From Hyphomicrobiales bacterium (lineage in GTDB: Bacteria; Pseudomonadota; Alphaproteobacteria; Rhizobiales; WTKA01), in contig WTKA01000109.1 in assembly GCA_011524605.1 (NCBI GenBank), positions 2,671 through 52,784 on the forward strand: a stretch of DNA of 50,114 nt, in the 5' to 3' direction. Shown here in pieces: positions 1 through 7,895 of the stretch; positions within the stretch are counted from its first letter, which is position 1, and each line of letters begins with the position of its first letter. The notes below the pieces were generated by a model. That model was not told the origin of the DNA. It worked only from the letters and a program-made list of their open reading frames with translations, and ran no database searches. The translations under genes and the position numbers were made by a program.

Positions 1-2
1 TT

Positions 3-65
3 GCTCAAAGCTTTGCAAATGCTTTTGCAAAAGTGATGAACGCAGATCGTTTTGACTTGAAATAA
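3..65 (+). CDS. katG: Catalase-peroxidase, C-terminal end only (cut by window edge)
   Basis: The first in-frame codons give AQSFANAFAKVMNADRFDLK followed by TAA at 63-65. This matches the conserved end of bifunctional catalase-peroxidases (F-x-x-A-x-x-K-V-M-N-x-D-R-F-D-L). KatG is a cytoplasmic haem enzyme that disproportionates hydrogen peroxide. Only about 20 residues lie in the window, so the catalytic residues cannot be checked. A strong terminator follows at 145-180, so this is the last gene of its transcription unit. Confidence 0.8.
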   Translation, partial: AQSFANAFAKVMNADRFDLK

Positions 66-144
66 TTTTTGATTTTCTTTGACTACATTTTGGGCTGTTT
101 GATGTAACAGCTTTAAGATTTGGCATTGATTTGTAAAAATAGAT

Positions 145-180
145 AAACCCGACGTTTAATTTCAAATGTCGGGTTTTTTT
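145..180 (+). terminator. Rho-independent terminator after katG
   Basis: The arms AACCCGAC and GTCGGGTT close a 14-base loop and are followed by a run of T up to base 180. It lies 80 bases after the katG stop and before the aldo/keto reductase ribosome site. Confidence 0.85.
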
Positions 181-230
181 AGCTCAATATTTAAGCTATA
201 TAAAAAGTAACAAAATAGGAAGGATCCCAT

Positions 231-1271
231 ATGCAGTATCGGAAATTAGGACGGACAGATTTAGATGTGAGTGTCATTTGCCTTGGGACTATGACATGGG
301 GGCGGCAAAATAATGAAGCTGAAGGCCATGAGCAGATGGATTATGCGCTTGAGCAAGGCGTAAACTTCTTTGATACAGCAGAAATGTATGCTGTGCCGCC
401 AACCCCTGATACTTATGGTAAAACTGAAGAGATTATTGGCACTTGGTTCGCTGAAAAAAAAAATAGGGATCAAGTTATACTTGCAACAAAAGTTGCAGGT
501 CCAGGCCTTGGCTGGGTGCGTGATGGCCATGCAAAGATTGACCGACAAAATATTATGGAAGCTGTGGAAGGGTCTTTAAAGCGCCTACAAACGGACTATA
601 TCGATCTTTATCAACTGCATTGGCCAAACCGCGGCTCTTATCACTTTAGCCAGCAGTGGAAATATGGTCCTAAATTTAATCGAGAACATGTTGAAGCGAA
701 CTTTATTGAAGTGCTTGAAACATTAGATGAGTTGATCAAGCAAGGCAAAATACGCCATATTGGCCTTTCTGATGAAAGTGAATGGGGCACTATGAAATAT
801 TTGCAGCTGAGCGAAAAACATGACTTGCCGCGCATGCAATCCGTTCAAAATGAATATTCTTTATTATGCCGTTTATTTGAACCGGGATTTGGGGAATTAG
901 CCATTGCAGAAGAGTGCGGTCTCTTAGCGTGGTCTCCACTAGCAACAGGCATGCTTTCGGGCAAATATCTTGAGGGTGCACGGCCTAAAGGTTCGCGTTG
1001 GACATTATCATCGGGCACTATGGCTCGCGACACGAAGGAAGCAAACGCTGCGGTTAAAGCCTATATGGACGTTGCGGTAAAACACGGACTTGATGTCTGT
1101 CAAATGGCGCTTGCTTTTGTGAATATGCAAGCTTTTGTCACTTCTAATATCATTGGCGCAACGACAATGGAACAGCTCAAAACAAATATCGCCTCTATCG
1201 ATCTTGATCTCAATGAAGATGTACTAGCCGACATAGAAGCTGTCCGCCGTCAATATCCTATGCCGTTCTAA
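231..1271 (+). CDS. tas: Aldo/keto reductase, Tas-like (NADP(H)-dependent)
   Basis: 346 residues, the usual length for Tas-type aldo/keto reductases. The sequence follows E. coli Tas closely from the first strand (LGTMTWG, then NSEA-like NNEA and AEMYAVPP) to the end (GATTMEQLKTNI). The family's catalytic tetrad is visible as D48, Y53, K87 and H130. The fold is a cytoplasmic TIM barrel that reduces aldehydes or ketones with NADPH; the physiological substrate of Tas proteins is not settled. The start ATG at 231 is preceded by AGGAAGG at good distance. Terminators on both sides make it a single-gene unit. Assignment to the Tas subfamily is firm; the cellular role is unknown. Confidence 0.85.
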   Translation: MQYRKLGRTDLDVSVICLGTMTWGRQNNEAEGHEQMDYALEQGVNFFDTAEMYAVPPTPDTYGKTEEIIGTWFAEKKNRDQVILATKVAGPGLGWVRDGHAKIDRQNIMEAVEGSLKRLQTDYIDLYQLHWPNRGSYHFSQQWKYGPKFNREHVEANFIEVLETLDELIKQGKIRHIGLSDESEWGTMKYLQLSEKHDLPRMQSVQNEYSLLCRLFEPGFGELAIAEECGLLAWSPLATGMLSGKYLEGARPKGSRWTLSSGTMARDTKEANAAVKAYMDVAVKHGLDVCQMALAFVNMQAFVTSNIIGATTMEQLKTNIASIDLDLNEDVLADIEAVRRQYPMPF

Positions 1272-1291
1272 TTTTTGACATTCTTTGGTAT

Positions 1292-1320
1292 GAAGCCACC
1301 GGCTTTGCTGGTGGTTTTTT
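1292..1320 (+). terminator. Rho-independent terminator after the aldo/keto reductase
   Basis: GCCACC and GGTGGT arms around a short loop are followed by six T and a further T-rich stretch. It begins about 20 bases after the stop at 1271. Confidence 0.75.
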
Positions 1321-1404
1321 ATTTTTACCTCTGTGTAATAATATTTCTTTTTTAAATCCACAAAATGAGAATGATAGCAAGTATAATTACTGCAAATTAA
1401 AATA

Positions 1405-1794
1405 TCAGCTACTTTGGCGATATTCTTCAATTTGTTCCGGTGTTGCAGGTATGATTTCAACAGACTCGCCACAACCACATGCAGACACTTGATTAGGGTT
1501 TTTAAAAACAAATCCTGACGAGAAGGTTGATGTTTCGAAATCCATTTCTGTGCCAAGCAAAAACATCATCGCAGATTTATCAACATAAAGCGTGATATCT
1601 TTTGTTTGCACGATGTCATCGCCTGTCTCGGCCTGCTCCACATAGTCCATACTATATTCCATGCCAGCGCAACCGCCCTTTTTCACACCAATTTTCAGGC
1701 CAGAAATAGATTTATCAGACTTTGCAATAATCGCTTTAACGCGATCAGCAGCTCTATCCGTTACTGAAATGATGGGGGGAAGGCCTTGAAACAA
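1405..1794 (-). CDS. sufA: A-type Fe-S cluster carrier SufA/IscA/ErpA family
   Basis: 129 residues with the HesB/IscA fold. The three cluster-binding cysteines of the family are present as C42 (GGCAGMEY) and C106 and C108 (ACGCGES) near the C terminus. These carriers accept Fe-S clusters from a scaffold and hand them to apoproteins in the cytoplasm. The start is a TTG at 1794 with an AAGGA element about nine bases upstream. It lies 87 bases behind SufT on the same strand, the order sufT-sufA seen at the end of alphaproteobacterial suf operons. The core genes sufBCDS are not in front of the pair here. SufA is preferred over ErpA because of that context. Confidence 0.85.
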   Translation of the reverse strand: MFQGLPPIISVTDRAADRVKAIIAKSDKSISGLKIGVKKGGCAGMEYSMDYVEQAETGDDIVQTKDITLYVDKSAMMFLLGTEMDFETSTFSSGFVFKNPNQVSACGCGESVEIIPATPEQIEEYRQSS

Positions 1795-1881
1795 TTTCGT
1801 TTTCCTTTTTAAAGCGCTACGTTAATGGCTATTTCTAAACTCTTACCATTAATTATAGCATATATTTAAAATATAAAGAAA

Positions 1882-2277
1882 CTACCACATATTGAGCGCA
1901 ACGCGCGCCTCATCTGACATACGGCTCATATCCCATGGGGGATCAAAAACCATAGTAACGTCAACGGAAGGAATGCCAGCGATTGATTCAACAGCATCTT
2001 GCACCCAACCCGGCATCTCACCTGCCACAGGGCAACCTGGCGCTGTTAACGTCATATCAATTTTCACTGAGCGATCATCTTCCACTTCAACTTTGTAAAT
2101 TAGCCCTAACTCATAGATATCAACGGGAATTTCCGGATCATATACACTTTTCAATGCCCCAATAATATCATTTGTTAGAGCATCTAATTCTTCTTTAGGA
2201 ATAGTTGATTGAGCGCTATCATCTGCGACTGAAGTGATATTATCATTTGCACTATCATTTTGCGGCTGCTCTTCCAT
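1882..2277 (-). CDS. sufT: SufT, DUF59/MIP18-type Fe-S assembly factor
   Basis: 131 residues. After a low-complexity acidic N terminus of about 28 residues comes the DUF59 (MIP18/PaaD-like) domain, with DPEIPVDIYELGLIY at 47-61 and the conserved TAPGCP carrying C82. The typical C-terminal segment FDPPWDMSRMSDEAR follows. SufT helps Fe-S cluster maturation in the cytoplasm. The ATG at 2277 has no better alternative. It is followed by sufA, so the two are probably co-transcribed. The 220 bases upstream contain the terminator of the aceA unit, so the pair must have its own promoter. Confidence 0.88.
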   Translation of the reverse strand: MEEQPQNDSANDNITSVADDSAQSTIPKEELDALTNDIIGALKSVYDPEIPVDIYELGLIYKVEVEDDRSVKIDMTLTAPGCPVAGEMPGWVQDAVESIAGIPSVDVTMVFDPPWDMSRMSDEARVALNMW

Positions 2278-2380
2278 GCCATTCCCATCTTAGTTATTGC
2301 TAGAATATATCTTTATTTAAGCTCAATTCACTAATTATTCAAGCTTTGTAAGAAAAATTATAAAATTGGTTTGGTAATAA

Positions 2381-2417
2381 AAAAAGCACCACTACCTTGA
2401 GCATAAGGTAGCAATGC
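2381..2417 (-). terminator. Rho-independent terminator of the aceA unit (minus strand)
   Basis: The arms CTACCTT (2392-2398) and AAGGTAG (2405-2411), extended by GCA/TGC, form a hairpin. Read on the minus strand it is followed by seven T and more T-rich sequence. It lies about 80 bases beyond the small gene ending at 2498. Confidence 0.75.
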
Positions 2418-2497
2418 TTAGTTTGGTCGCTAAAGGGATAGGCTTAAGAAAAAGCCAATATTATTATTCTGCCAATCATTCTATTATTATTTTTAGA

Positions 2498-2722
2498 TTA
2501 AGCCTGATCTTGTCGAACCATTGGCGCCATTTGATCCCCCCAACTGCCATCTCCATTATGATGTCTTGATACACGAACTAGCTCAACAGAAATACCTTGA
2601 TCAACAGCGCGCTGAACTGATTCATTTAAACGGTGTACATTCTCCGCAATGCGCCTAATGCTTCTCTCATGCTCATCACGAGACTCTACTTCAGTTCTTT
2701 TAAATGCAGATATATTTGACAT
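2498..2722 (-). CDS. Small conserved-looking protein co-transcribed with aceA
   Basis: 74 residues, charged, with an EHERSIRRIAENVHRLNESVQRAVDQ-like helical stretch in the middle (an amphipathic helix by eye), no signal peptide and no cysteine. I do not recognise a family with certainty. The start ATG at 2722 has a strong AAAGGAG site, and the gene lies only 28 bases after the isocitrate lyase stop, with a shared terminator downstream. It is therefore almost certainly translated together with AceA. A role linked to the glyoxylate shunt is possible from position alone. Confidence 0.7.
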   Translation of the reverse strand: MSNISAFKRTEVESRDEHERSIRRIAENVHRLNESVQRAVDQGISVELVRVSRHHNGDGSWGDQMAPMVRQDQA

Positions 2723-2750
2723 TGTTTTTCTCCTTTAATTCAAGCGTCAA

Positions 2751-4370
2751 TTAAGCTGCGCTATCAAATTGGTTCATCGTATTTTTCGTGCCGCCGGCTT
2801 TAAGAGCTTTATCGCCGCCAACCATTTCTTTGAAAGTATCACCTAAATCAGAGCCTACTTCATGTTGATGCTTAACAGCGCTAATGCCACGTCTAATCTC
2901 TTCGCGCTGAATTGTGTTTACATAGGCCAGCATGTGCTCTTCTCCAAAATAGCCACGAGACAATTCATCCGTTCCTTTTGCCGTGAGATGGAAGGTCGGC
3001 AGAGTGATCAAGTTATGGAACACACCAGCGCGCGCTGAAATGTCTTTTTGGAAATTTTGCAAACGCTTGTCAGCTTCAACACCGATCTCATCTGCGTCAT
3101 ATTTTTCAGACATAAGCTCATTGTCATTAGGATAAGCATTTTCTTCAATACGTCCTTCTGCAATCCATTGTTGACGCACTTGCTTGCGCAAATTCAGTGT
3201 CCAATTAAAGGAAGGCGAGTTGTTGTAAACAAGCTTAGCATTTGGCACAACTTCTTTAATCTCGTTCACCATGGAAGCAATTTCATCAACATTAGGTGTT
3301 GCCGTTTCAATCCAAATCATATCTGCACCACCATCAGTGAGACTTGAGATACAATCTTCTACAACACGGTCACGCCCTGTATTTTCTTTAAATTCAAATA
3401 GGCCATTTGCAAGACGGCTTGGCTTTTTATAAGAGCCATTTTGATAAAGCAATACATCGCCTTCACTAGCAGGATTGTTATCCGTAACATCCTCTGTTTT
3501 CAGCCATTTATTATATTCAAAAGCCATATCAAATTCCGCTTGCGAAACTGGAATTTTTTGCGTCAATCCAGCGCCTAAACTATCTGTGCGCGCTACGATC
3601 ACACCATCATGAACACCAAGTTCTTCAAAAGCAAGACGACATGCGCGTAGCTTTTCAATAAAGTCCTCGCGAGGCACGGTTACTTTACCATCTTGATGAC
3701 CGCACTGCTTAGCATCAGACACTTGATTTTCAATTTGCAATGCGCAAGCGCCTGCTTTGATCAGCTCTTTTGCAAGCAAATAAGTAGCATGTTCATTACC
3801 AAATCCAGCATCAATATCGGCGATAATCGGCACAACATGACTTTCAAAATTATCAATTTCAGAGATAATTTCAGCAATTCTTGTTTCAGAACCACCGTTA
3901 GCTTTCGCTTCATTGAGCTCTTTAAATAAATCATTTAAAGCAACTTCATCTGCTTGGCGCAAGGAAACATAAATCTCATTGATTAAGTCAGCTACGGCAG
4001 TTTTTTCATGCATAGACTGATCCGGCAAATGCCCCCAACGATTACGAAGACCCGCAACCATCCAACCAGAAAGATAAACATAAGCGCCTTTTGCTGTGCC
4101 GCGCATACGCTTTACAGATTTAACCATTTGCTGCGCGTGGAAACCAGACCAGCAACCCAAAGATTGTGTAAATTTACTTGTATCATTATCATAAGCTGCC
4201 ATATCGCTGCGCATGATTTTAGCCATCTGCTTTGCAATATCTAAATGCGTGTCAAAACTATTTTGAATGCGCAGCTGTGCAATGTGATTAATATCAACAC
4301 CGCCAGCTGTATAGCCTGTAGGATACCGATTTGATAATTCAGCTAGTGTTTGAGTATATGATTTCCTCAT
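2751..4370 (-). CDS. aceA: Isocitrate lyase, long form
   Basis: 539 residues. It cleaves isocitrate into glyoxylate and succinate, the first step of the glyoxylate shunt, in the cytoplasm. The catalytic loop reads KQCGHQDGK with C223, the form found in the long bacterial isocitrate lyases of about 530 residues (Pseudomonas aeruginosa type) rather than the KKCGH of E. coli. The metal-binding segment ADIDAGFGNEH lies at 184-194. The ATG at 4370 has a GGAG site. The gene is divergent from an XRE regulator of the short-chain-fatty-acid type, as in other alphaproteobacteria. Malate synthase is not in the window. Confidence 0.93.
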   Translation of the reverse strand: MRKSYTQTLAELSNRYPTGYTAGGVDINHIAQLRIQNSFDTHLDIAKQMAKIMRSDMAAYDNDTSKFTQSLGCWSGFHAQQMVKSVKRMRGTAKGAYVYLSGWMVAGLRNRWGHLPDQSMHEKTAVADLINEIYVSLRQADEVALNDLFKELNEAKANGGSETRIAEIISEIDNFESHVVPIIADIDAGFGNEHATYLLAKELIKAGACALQIENQVSDAKQCGHQDGKVTVPREDFIEKLRACRLAFEELGVHDGVIVARTDSLGAGLTQKIPVSQAEFDMAFEYNKWLKTEDVTDNNPASEGDVLLYQNGSYKKPSRLANGLFEFKENTGRDRVVEDCISSLTDGGADMIWIETATPNVDEIASMVNEIKEVVPNAKLVYNNSPSFNWTLNLRKQVRQQWIAEGRIEENAYPNDNELMSEKYDADEIGVEADKRLQNFQKDISARAGVFHNLITLPTFHLTAKGTDELSRGYFGEEHMLAYVNTIQREEIRRGISAVKHQHEVGSDLGDTFKEMVGGDKALKAGGTKNTMNQFDSAA

Positions 4371-4481
4371 AAGCGTTCTCCAATGTAAATTATTGCTATT
4401 ACAACTACCACAAAAACCATACTAGCTGATTTAGATAAAAGTTGAAAATACATTTTAAAACAATGTAGTATCCATGTAATA

Positions 4482-4549
4482 TTTGTAAATTTTAGCTTTG
4501 TAATATTGTAAATTTTGTGTATATTATCGTTATAAAATTTGTAAATTTT
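4482..4549. promoter_or_regulatory. Three direct copies of a TTGTAAATTTT motif between aceA and its regulator
   Basis: Near-identical 12-base copies of WTTGTAAATTTT start at 4482, 4505 and 4538, all in the same orientation, with start-to-start distances of 23 and 33 bases. They resemble the TTTGCAAA-type half-sites described for RamB, a relative of the adjacent regulator. They probably form the operator for control of aceA and for self-control. Confidence 0.5.
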
Positions 4550-4569
4550 TGTTATTGGGCGTATATAAT

Positions 4570-6018
4570 ATGAAATCAAATACTGAAAAGCTCTTCCTCG
4601 GCGCACGGATCAGAAAGCTGCGCCGGCAGCTCGGATTAACACAGGGCCAGCTAGCAAAAGATTTAGAAATTTCGCCAAGCTATGTTAATTTAATCGAGGC
4701 AAATCAACGCCCTTTAAGCGCTAACCTCTTGATCAAACTTGCAACGATATATGACTTTAATGTTTCGGATTTGTCAGAAGTTGGAAGCGGACAATTAGTT
4801 TCAGAACTATTCAGCTTATTAAAAGACCCCACACTTGAAATCAAAAATTTCAGCAAATTAGATGTTGAAGAAGTGGTAAATGCTTCCCCAGAAATTGCGC
4901 GCAGCTTTGTTACGCTTTACATGAAATATCGCTCTTTGATGTTAAGCTCCTATTCAGGACAAAACCAATTGCAAGATAGAGACAATCTAGAGATCTTAGA
5001 ACAATCAACAAAAAGCGTAGAAAACTTACGAATTTTTTTCACTGAGAAAAAGAATTATTTCAGTGAAATAGACGAAGCAGCTGAAGCTTTATCGCAAGAG
5101 CTTCGCCTACAAACTGGCATCCCTAATGCTGCTCTATCCGATCGCCTCAAGCAAAAACATAATATTCGCGTTCGCATCGTCCCCCATGAAACAATGCCGG
5201 ATCGCCTTAGTTTTTTCGACCCCCATCGCGGCTCTCTCAACCTGTCAGAGCTTATGCCCATTTCTAGTCAACGTTTTCAAATGGCGATGCATTTAGCTTT
5301 ATTGGAACAAGGTGGGCTTATTGATGAAGAAATTAAAAATTGCGGCTATGAGGATCTTGATACAATTCGCTTGATCAGGATCAGCCTTGCTAATTATTAT
5401 GCCGCGGCAGTTCTTATGCCCTACCAACGATTCTTACTATCCTGTGAGCAAAGCCAATATGATATAGAATTGTTAAGCCATCGCTTTGGCACAAGCTATG
5501 AACAAACCGCTCACCGCCTTACTACTTTGCAAAGGCCTGATGCGAGGGGAATCCCCTTTTTCTTTGTTCGCGTAGATACAGCTGGCAATATATCTAAGCG
5601 TTTTAGCGCGGGTAAATTTCATTTTTCTAGTTTTGGCGGCACCTGCCCCTTGTGGAGCATTCACAGCTGCTTTGACACACCCGAACAAATTCAACCTCAA
5701 ATTATCGCCATGCCAGATGGTATGACATATTTCTCCATAGCGCGAACTGTTCAACGAAACTCAGGCATCTACACCCAACCTACGCTGCGCTATGCTATAG
5801 GTCTTGCTTGCGATATTTCCCATGCCTCTAGGCTCATTTACTCAAACCATTTTGATCTTGAGAATCTACAACCGACACCAATCGGTACGAATTGTTATCT
5901 TTGTGAACGAGAAAATTGCGCTGCACGCGCGCATGCGCCAATCAATTCAAAACTTAGCTACTCAGAGCGTGAACGCAACATTTCCCTCTTCCGCTTTTAT
6001 AATGACCGCAATAAATGA
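4570..6018 (+). CDS. XRE-family regulator of the ScfR/RamB type (short-chain acyl sensing)
   Basis: 482 residues from the ATG at 4570; an in-frame TTG at 4549 is less likely. Residues of about 8-65 form a Cro/CI-type helix-turn-helix (LGLTQGQLAKDLEISPSY). A middle region is related to the IrrE/ImmA fold, but the protease motif HExxH is replaced by MHLALLEQ, so peptidase activity is not expected. The C-terminal DUF2083-like region ends in a cysteine cluster (NCYLCERENC). Relatives (RamB, ScfR) control isocitrate lyase and short-chain fatty acid metabolism in response to acyl-CoA or acetate status. The divergent position to aceA, with repeated sites between, supports that role. Confidence 0.8.
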   Translation: MKSNTEKLFLGARIRKLRRQLGLTQGQLAKDLEISPSYVNLIEANQRPLSANLLIKLATIYDFNVSDLSEVGSGQLVSELFSLLKDPTLEIKNFSKLDVEEVVNASPEIARSFVTLYMKYRSLMLSSYSGQNQLQDRDNLEILEQSTKSVENLRIFFTEKKNYFSEIDEAAEALSQELRLQTGIPNAALSDRLKQKHNIRVRIVPHETMPDRLSFFDPHRGSLNLSELMPISSQRFQMAMHLALLEQGGLIDEEIKNCGYEDLDTIRLIRISLANYYAAAVLMPYQRFLLSCEQSQYDIELLSHRFGTSYEQTAHRLTTLQRPDARGIPFFFVRVDTAGNISKRFSAGKFHFSSFGGTCPLWSIHSCFDTPEQIQPQIIAMPDGMTYFSIARTVQRNSGIYTQPTLRYAIGLACDISHASRLIYSNHFDLENLQPTPIGTNCYLCERENCAARAHAPINSKLSYSERERNISLFRFYNDRNK

Positions 6019-6111
6019 TTTTTCATAATTGTCGTTCTAAAAGCAAGTTCGGCTAATCTTTTTCAATATAATGACAATGCCAATGCATTTGATTGAAGAC
6101 ATTGTAGGATA

Positions 6112-7689
6112 TTATAGGATATCAAAACTAAGCTGAAATTTTGCCAAATATTTTCTTAGACGATCCCCATCATTTGAAGAAGTTTTTGACTTTCTAGATG
6201 CGGAGAATAAATGTCGACCGGCTTCACTAATATTTTTACTATCTCTGCAAACATCAATAACATATTTTAGCTGCGCTTGATCAAATGGGTCGATTTCTCC
6301 TAATTCATCCCCTAAAATAGATAATAATAGCTCATCTTCTTTTTTAAATTTCAAACGCTGCCACTGCTCTTTAAGATATATGATTTCCTCTTCGACCATA
6401 GACAAAGTAATCCGACCTCTAGGAGCCAATGTCGCTAAACGCATAATGGATGCCCCAAGATCTCGAAAATTCCCTGGCCAATTTGACTTATAATCTAAAG
6501 CAAAGGCAAGATACTTGCTCATTGCATCAGAATTAAACCCCATCCTTGTACCAAGCAGCTTACTTACCTTCATAAGTTCATATTCAATATTTGGTTCAAT
6601 ATCATCTTTGCGTTGTTTCAAACTTGGTAATTCAAATGTCCACATATTTAATCGCGCATAAAGATCGAGACGAAATTCCCCTTGCTCAATCTTATCACTT
6701 AAACCATTACCCGCTGCTGCAATCACTTGAAATTTACTTGTCACTTCATAATCTGAGCCAACTGGATAAAATCTCCCTGTTTCAATCGCCTGCAATATCA
6801 TAGCTTGCTCACTCAGCCCTAATTTATCAATATCATCTAGAAATAATATACCCCCGTCAGCTTCTCTTAAATACCCTCTCCGCTCATGAGAAGAAGCATT
6901 GAAAGCACCTCTACGGTGCCCAAAGAGAGCAGACATTGCGCCCTCACCTCTTAATGTTGAACAATTAATATGAACAAATCGGCCTTTAACTCTCCGATTT
7001 TGGAGTTTTAATTCATATATTTTCTCAGCCAGCGCAGACTTACCCGTACCCGTTCCACCACATAGCAATAAAGGAAAGTCTGTAGATGAGGCAACAAGCT
7101 CTATACGTTCTATCATAGCATTAAACTGTTCATTTTTTGTAGAAATACCAGCTTTTAAAAGAGTATTATGTTCCTCTGAGATTAAATCAAATCGCTGCTG
7201 AATGGCATCAAAACGAGATAAATCAAGATCAATTTTTGAAAGATGCCCGTTAATATCCTCCTCCCAATCGCCTTGACGAGGAGGTGACGTTTGAAGGAGC
7301 TTTGCAGGAATATGCCTTGATTCAGCAAGTAAAAACCAGCAAATCTGCGCAACATGCGTACCCGTTGTAAGATGGATATAATAGTCTTCCCTATCCTCAT
7401 CAAACCCATAATTTCGTGCAAAATCAAAAAGCTTTGCATAAACTTCTTGAAAATCCCAAGGGCTATGCAAATCAATACATTGTAATAGAACTTCAGTTTC
7501 AGGAGAGCTCCGCTCAATATCCTTCTTAACCTTATAAGCAAGGCGAGAAAAATCCTTACCGTAAATTAATTCAAGTCTTGAAACTTTAAAGTTAGCATGC
7601 TGTGTGACTGCAATACTCGGCCTCCAACGCTGTTTTTTACCTGCATCAAGCTTAGTGCCTAAAAAACCAATAACTATATTTTTCTTCAT
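6112..7689 (-). CDS. rtcR: RtcR, sigma-54-dependent activator of RNA repair genes (CARF + AAA+)
   Basis: 525 residues. Residues 1-180 are the RtcR/CARF-type sensor with the HLTTGTHVAQI segment. An AAA+ domain follows with Walker A GGTGTGKS (211-218), Walker B GGILFLDD (279-286) and a C-terminal region ending in a DNA-binding helix pair. RtcR activates RNA repair operons when damaged RNA ligands are sensed. The gene is divergent from rtcB at 7896, the usual arrangement. The sigma-54 contact loop, normally GAFTGA, reads GAFNAS at 261-266, which is unusual. No convincing -24/-12 promoter was found in front of rtcB. Confidence 0.85.
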   Translation of the reverse strand: MKKNIVIGFLGTKLDAGKKQRWRPSIAVTQHANFKVSRLELIYGKDFSRLAYKVKKDIERSSPETEVLLQCIDLHSPWDFQEVYAKLFDFARNYGFDEDREDYYIHLTTGTHVAQICWFLLAESRHIPAKLLQTSPPRQGDWEEDINGHLSKIDLDLSRFDAIQQRFDLISEEHNTLLKAGISTKNEQFNAMIERIELVASSTDFPLLLCGGTGTGKSALAEKIYELKLQNRRVKGRFVHINCSTLRGEGAMSALFGHRRGAFNASSHERRGYLREADGGILFLDDIDKLGLSEQAMILQAIETGRFYPVGSDYEVTSKFQVIAAAGNGLSDKIEQGEFRLDLYARLNMWTFELPSLKQRKDDIEPNIEYELMKVSKLLGTRMGFNSDAMSKYLAFALDYKSNWPGNFRDLGASIMRLATLAPRGRITLSMVEEEIIYLKEQWQRLKFKKEDELLLSILGDELGEIDPFDQAQLKYVIDVCRDSKNISEAGRHLFSASRKSKTSSNDGDRLRKYLAKFQLSFDIL

Positions 7690-7895
7690 ACGATATATTT
7701 TTATAAATTACGATAATTTAATATCATAAATTATTGAACGCAAATATGCAATATCTATTTTAACGCTTTAAAATCAATCACTTAAACATTTTTTATTTTT
7801 TATTTTCGCTAGAGCCTTTGCATCATATTATCAAGCTAACTGAGTGAGAAAAATTGCTCAACTAAATAATAAAGAAAAATAAGAAAAGAGAAAAT

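Noticed and set aside
6112-7689. CARF domain of RtcR as a sign of a CRISPR-Cas type III system
   Set aside because: RtcR proteins have this fold as their own RNA-end sensor. No repeat array or cas gene is in the window.
7842-7858. Possible sigma-54 promoter before rtcB (TTGCT as -12)
   Set aside because: The -12 half fits, but the -24 half has GT for GG. Another candidate near 7811-7827 is equally poor. Not enough to list as a promoter.
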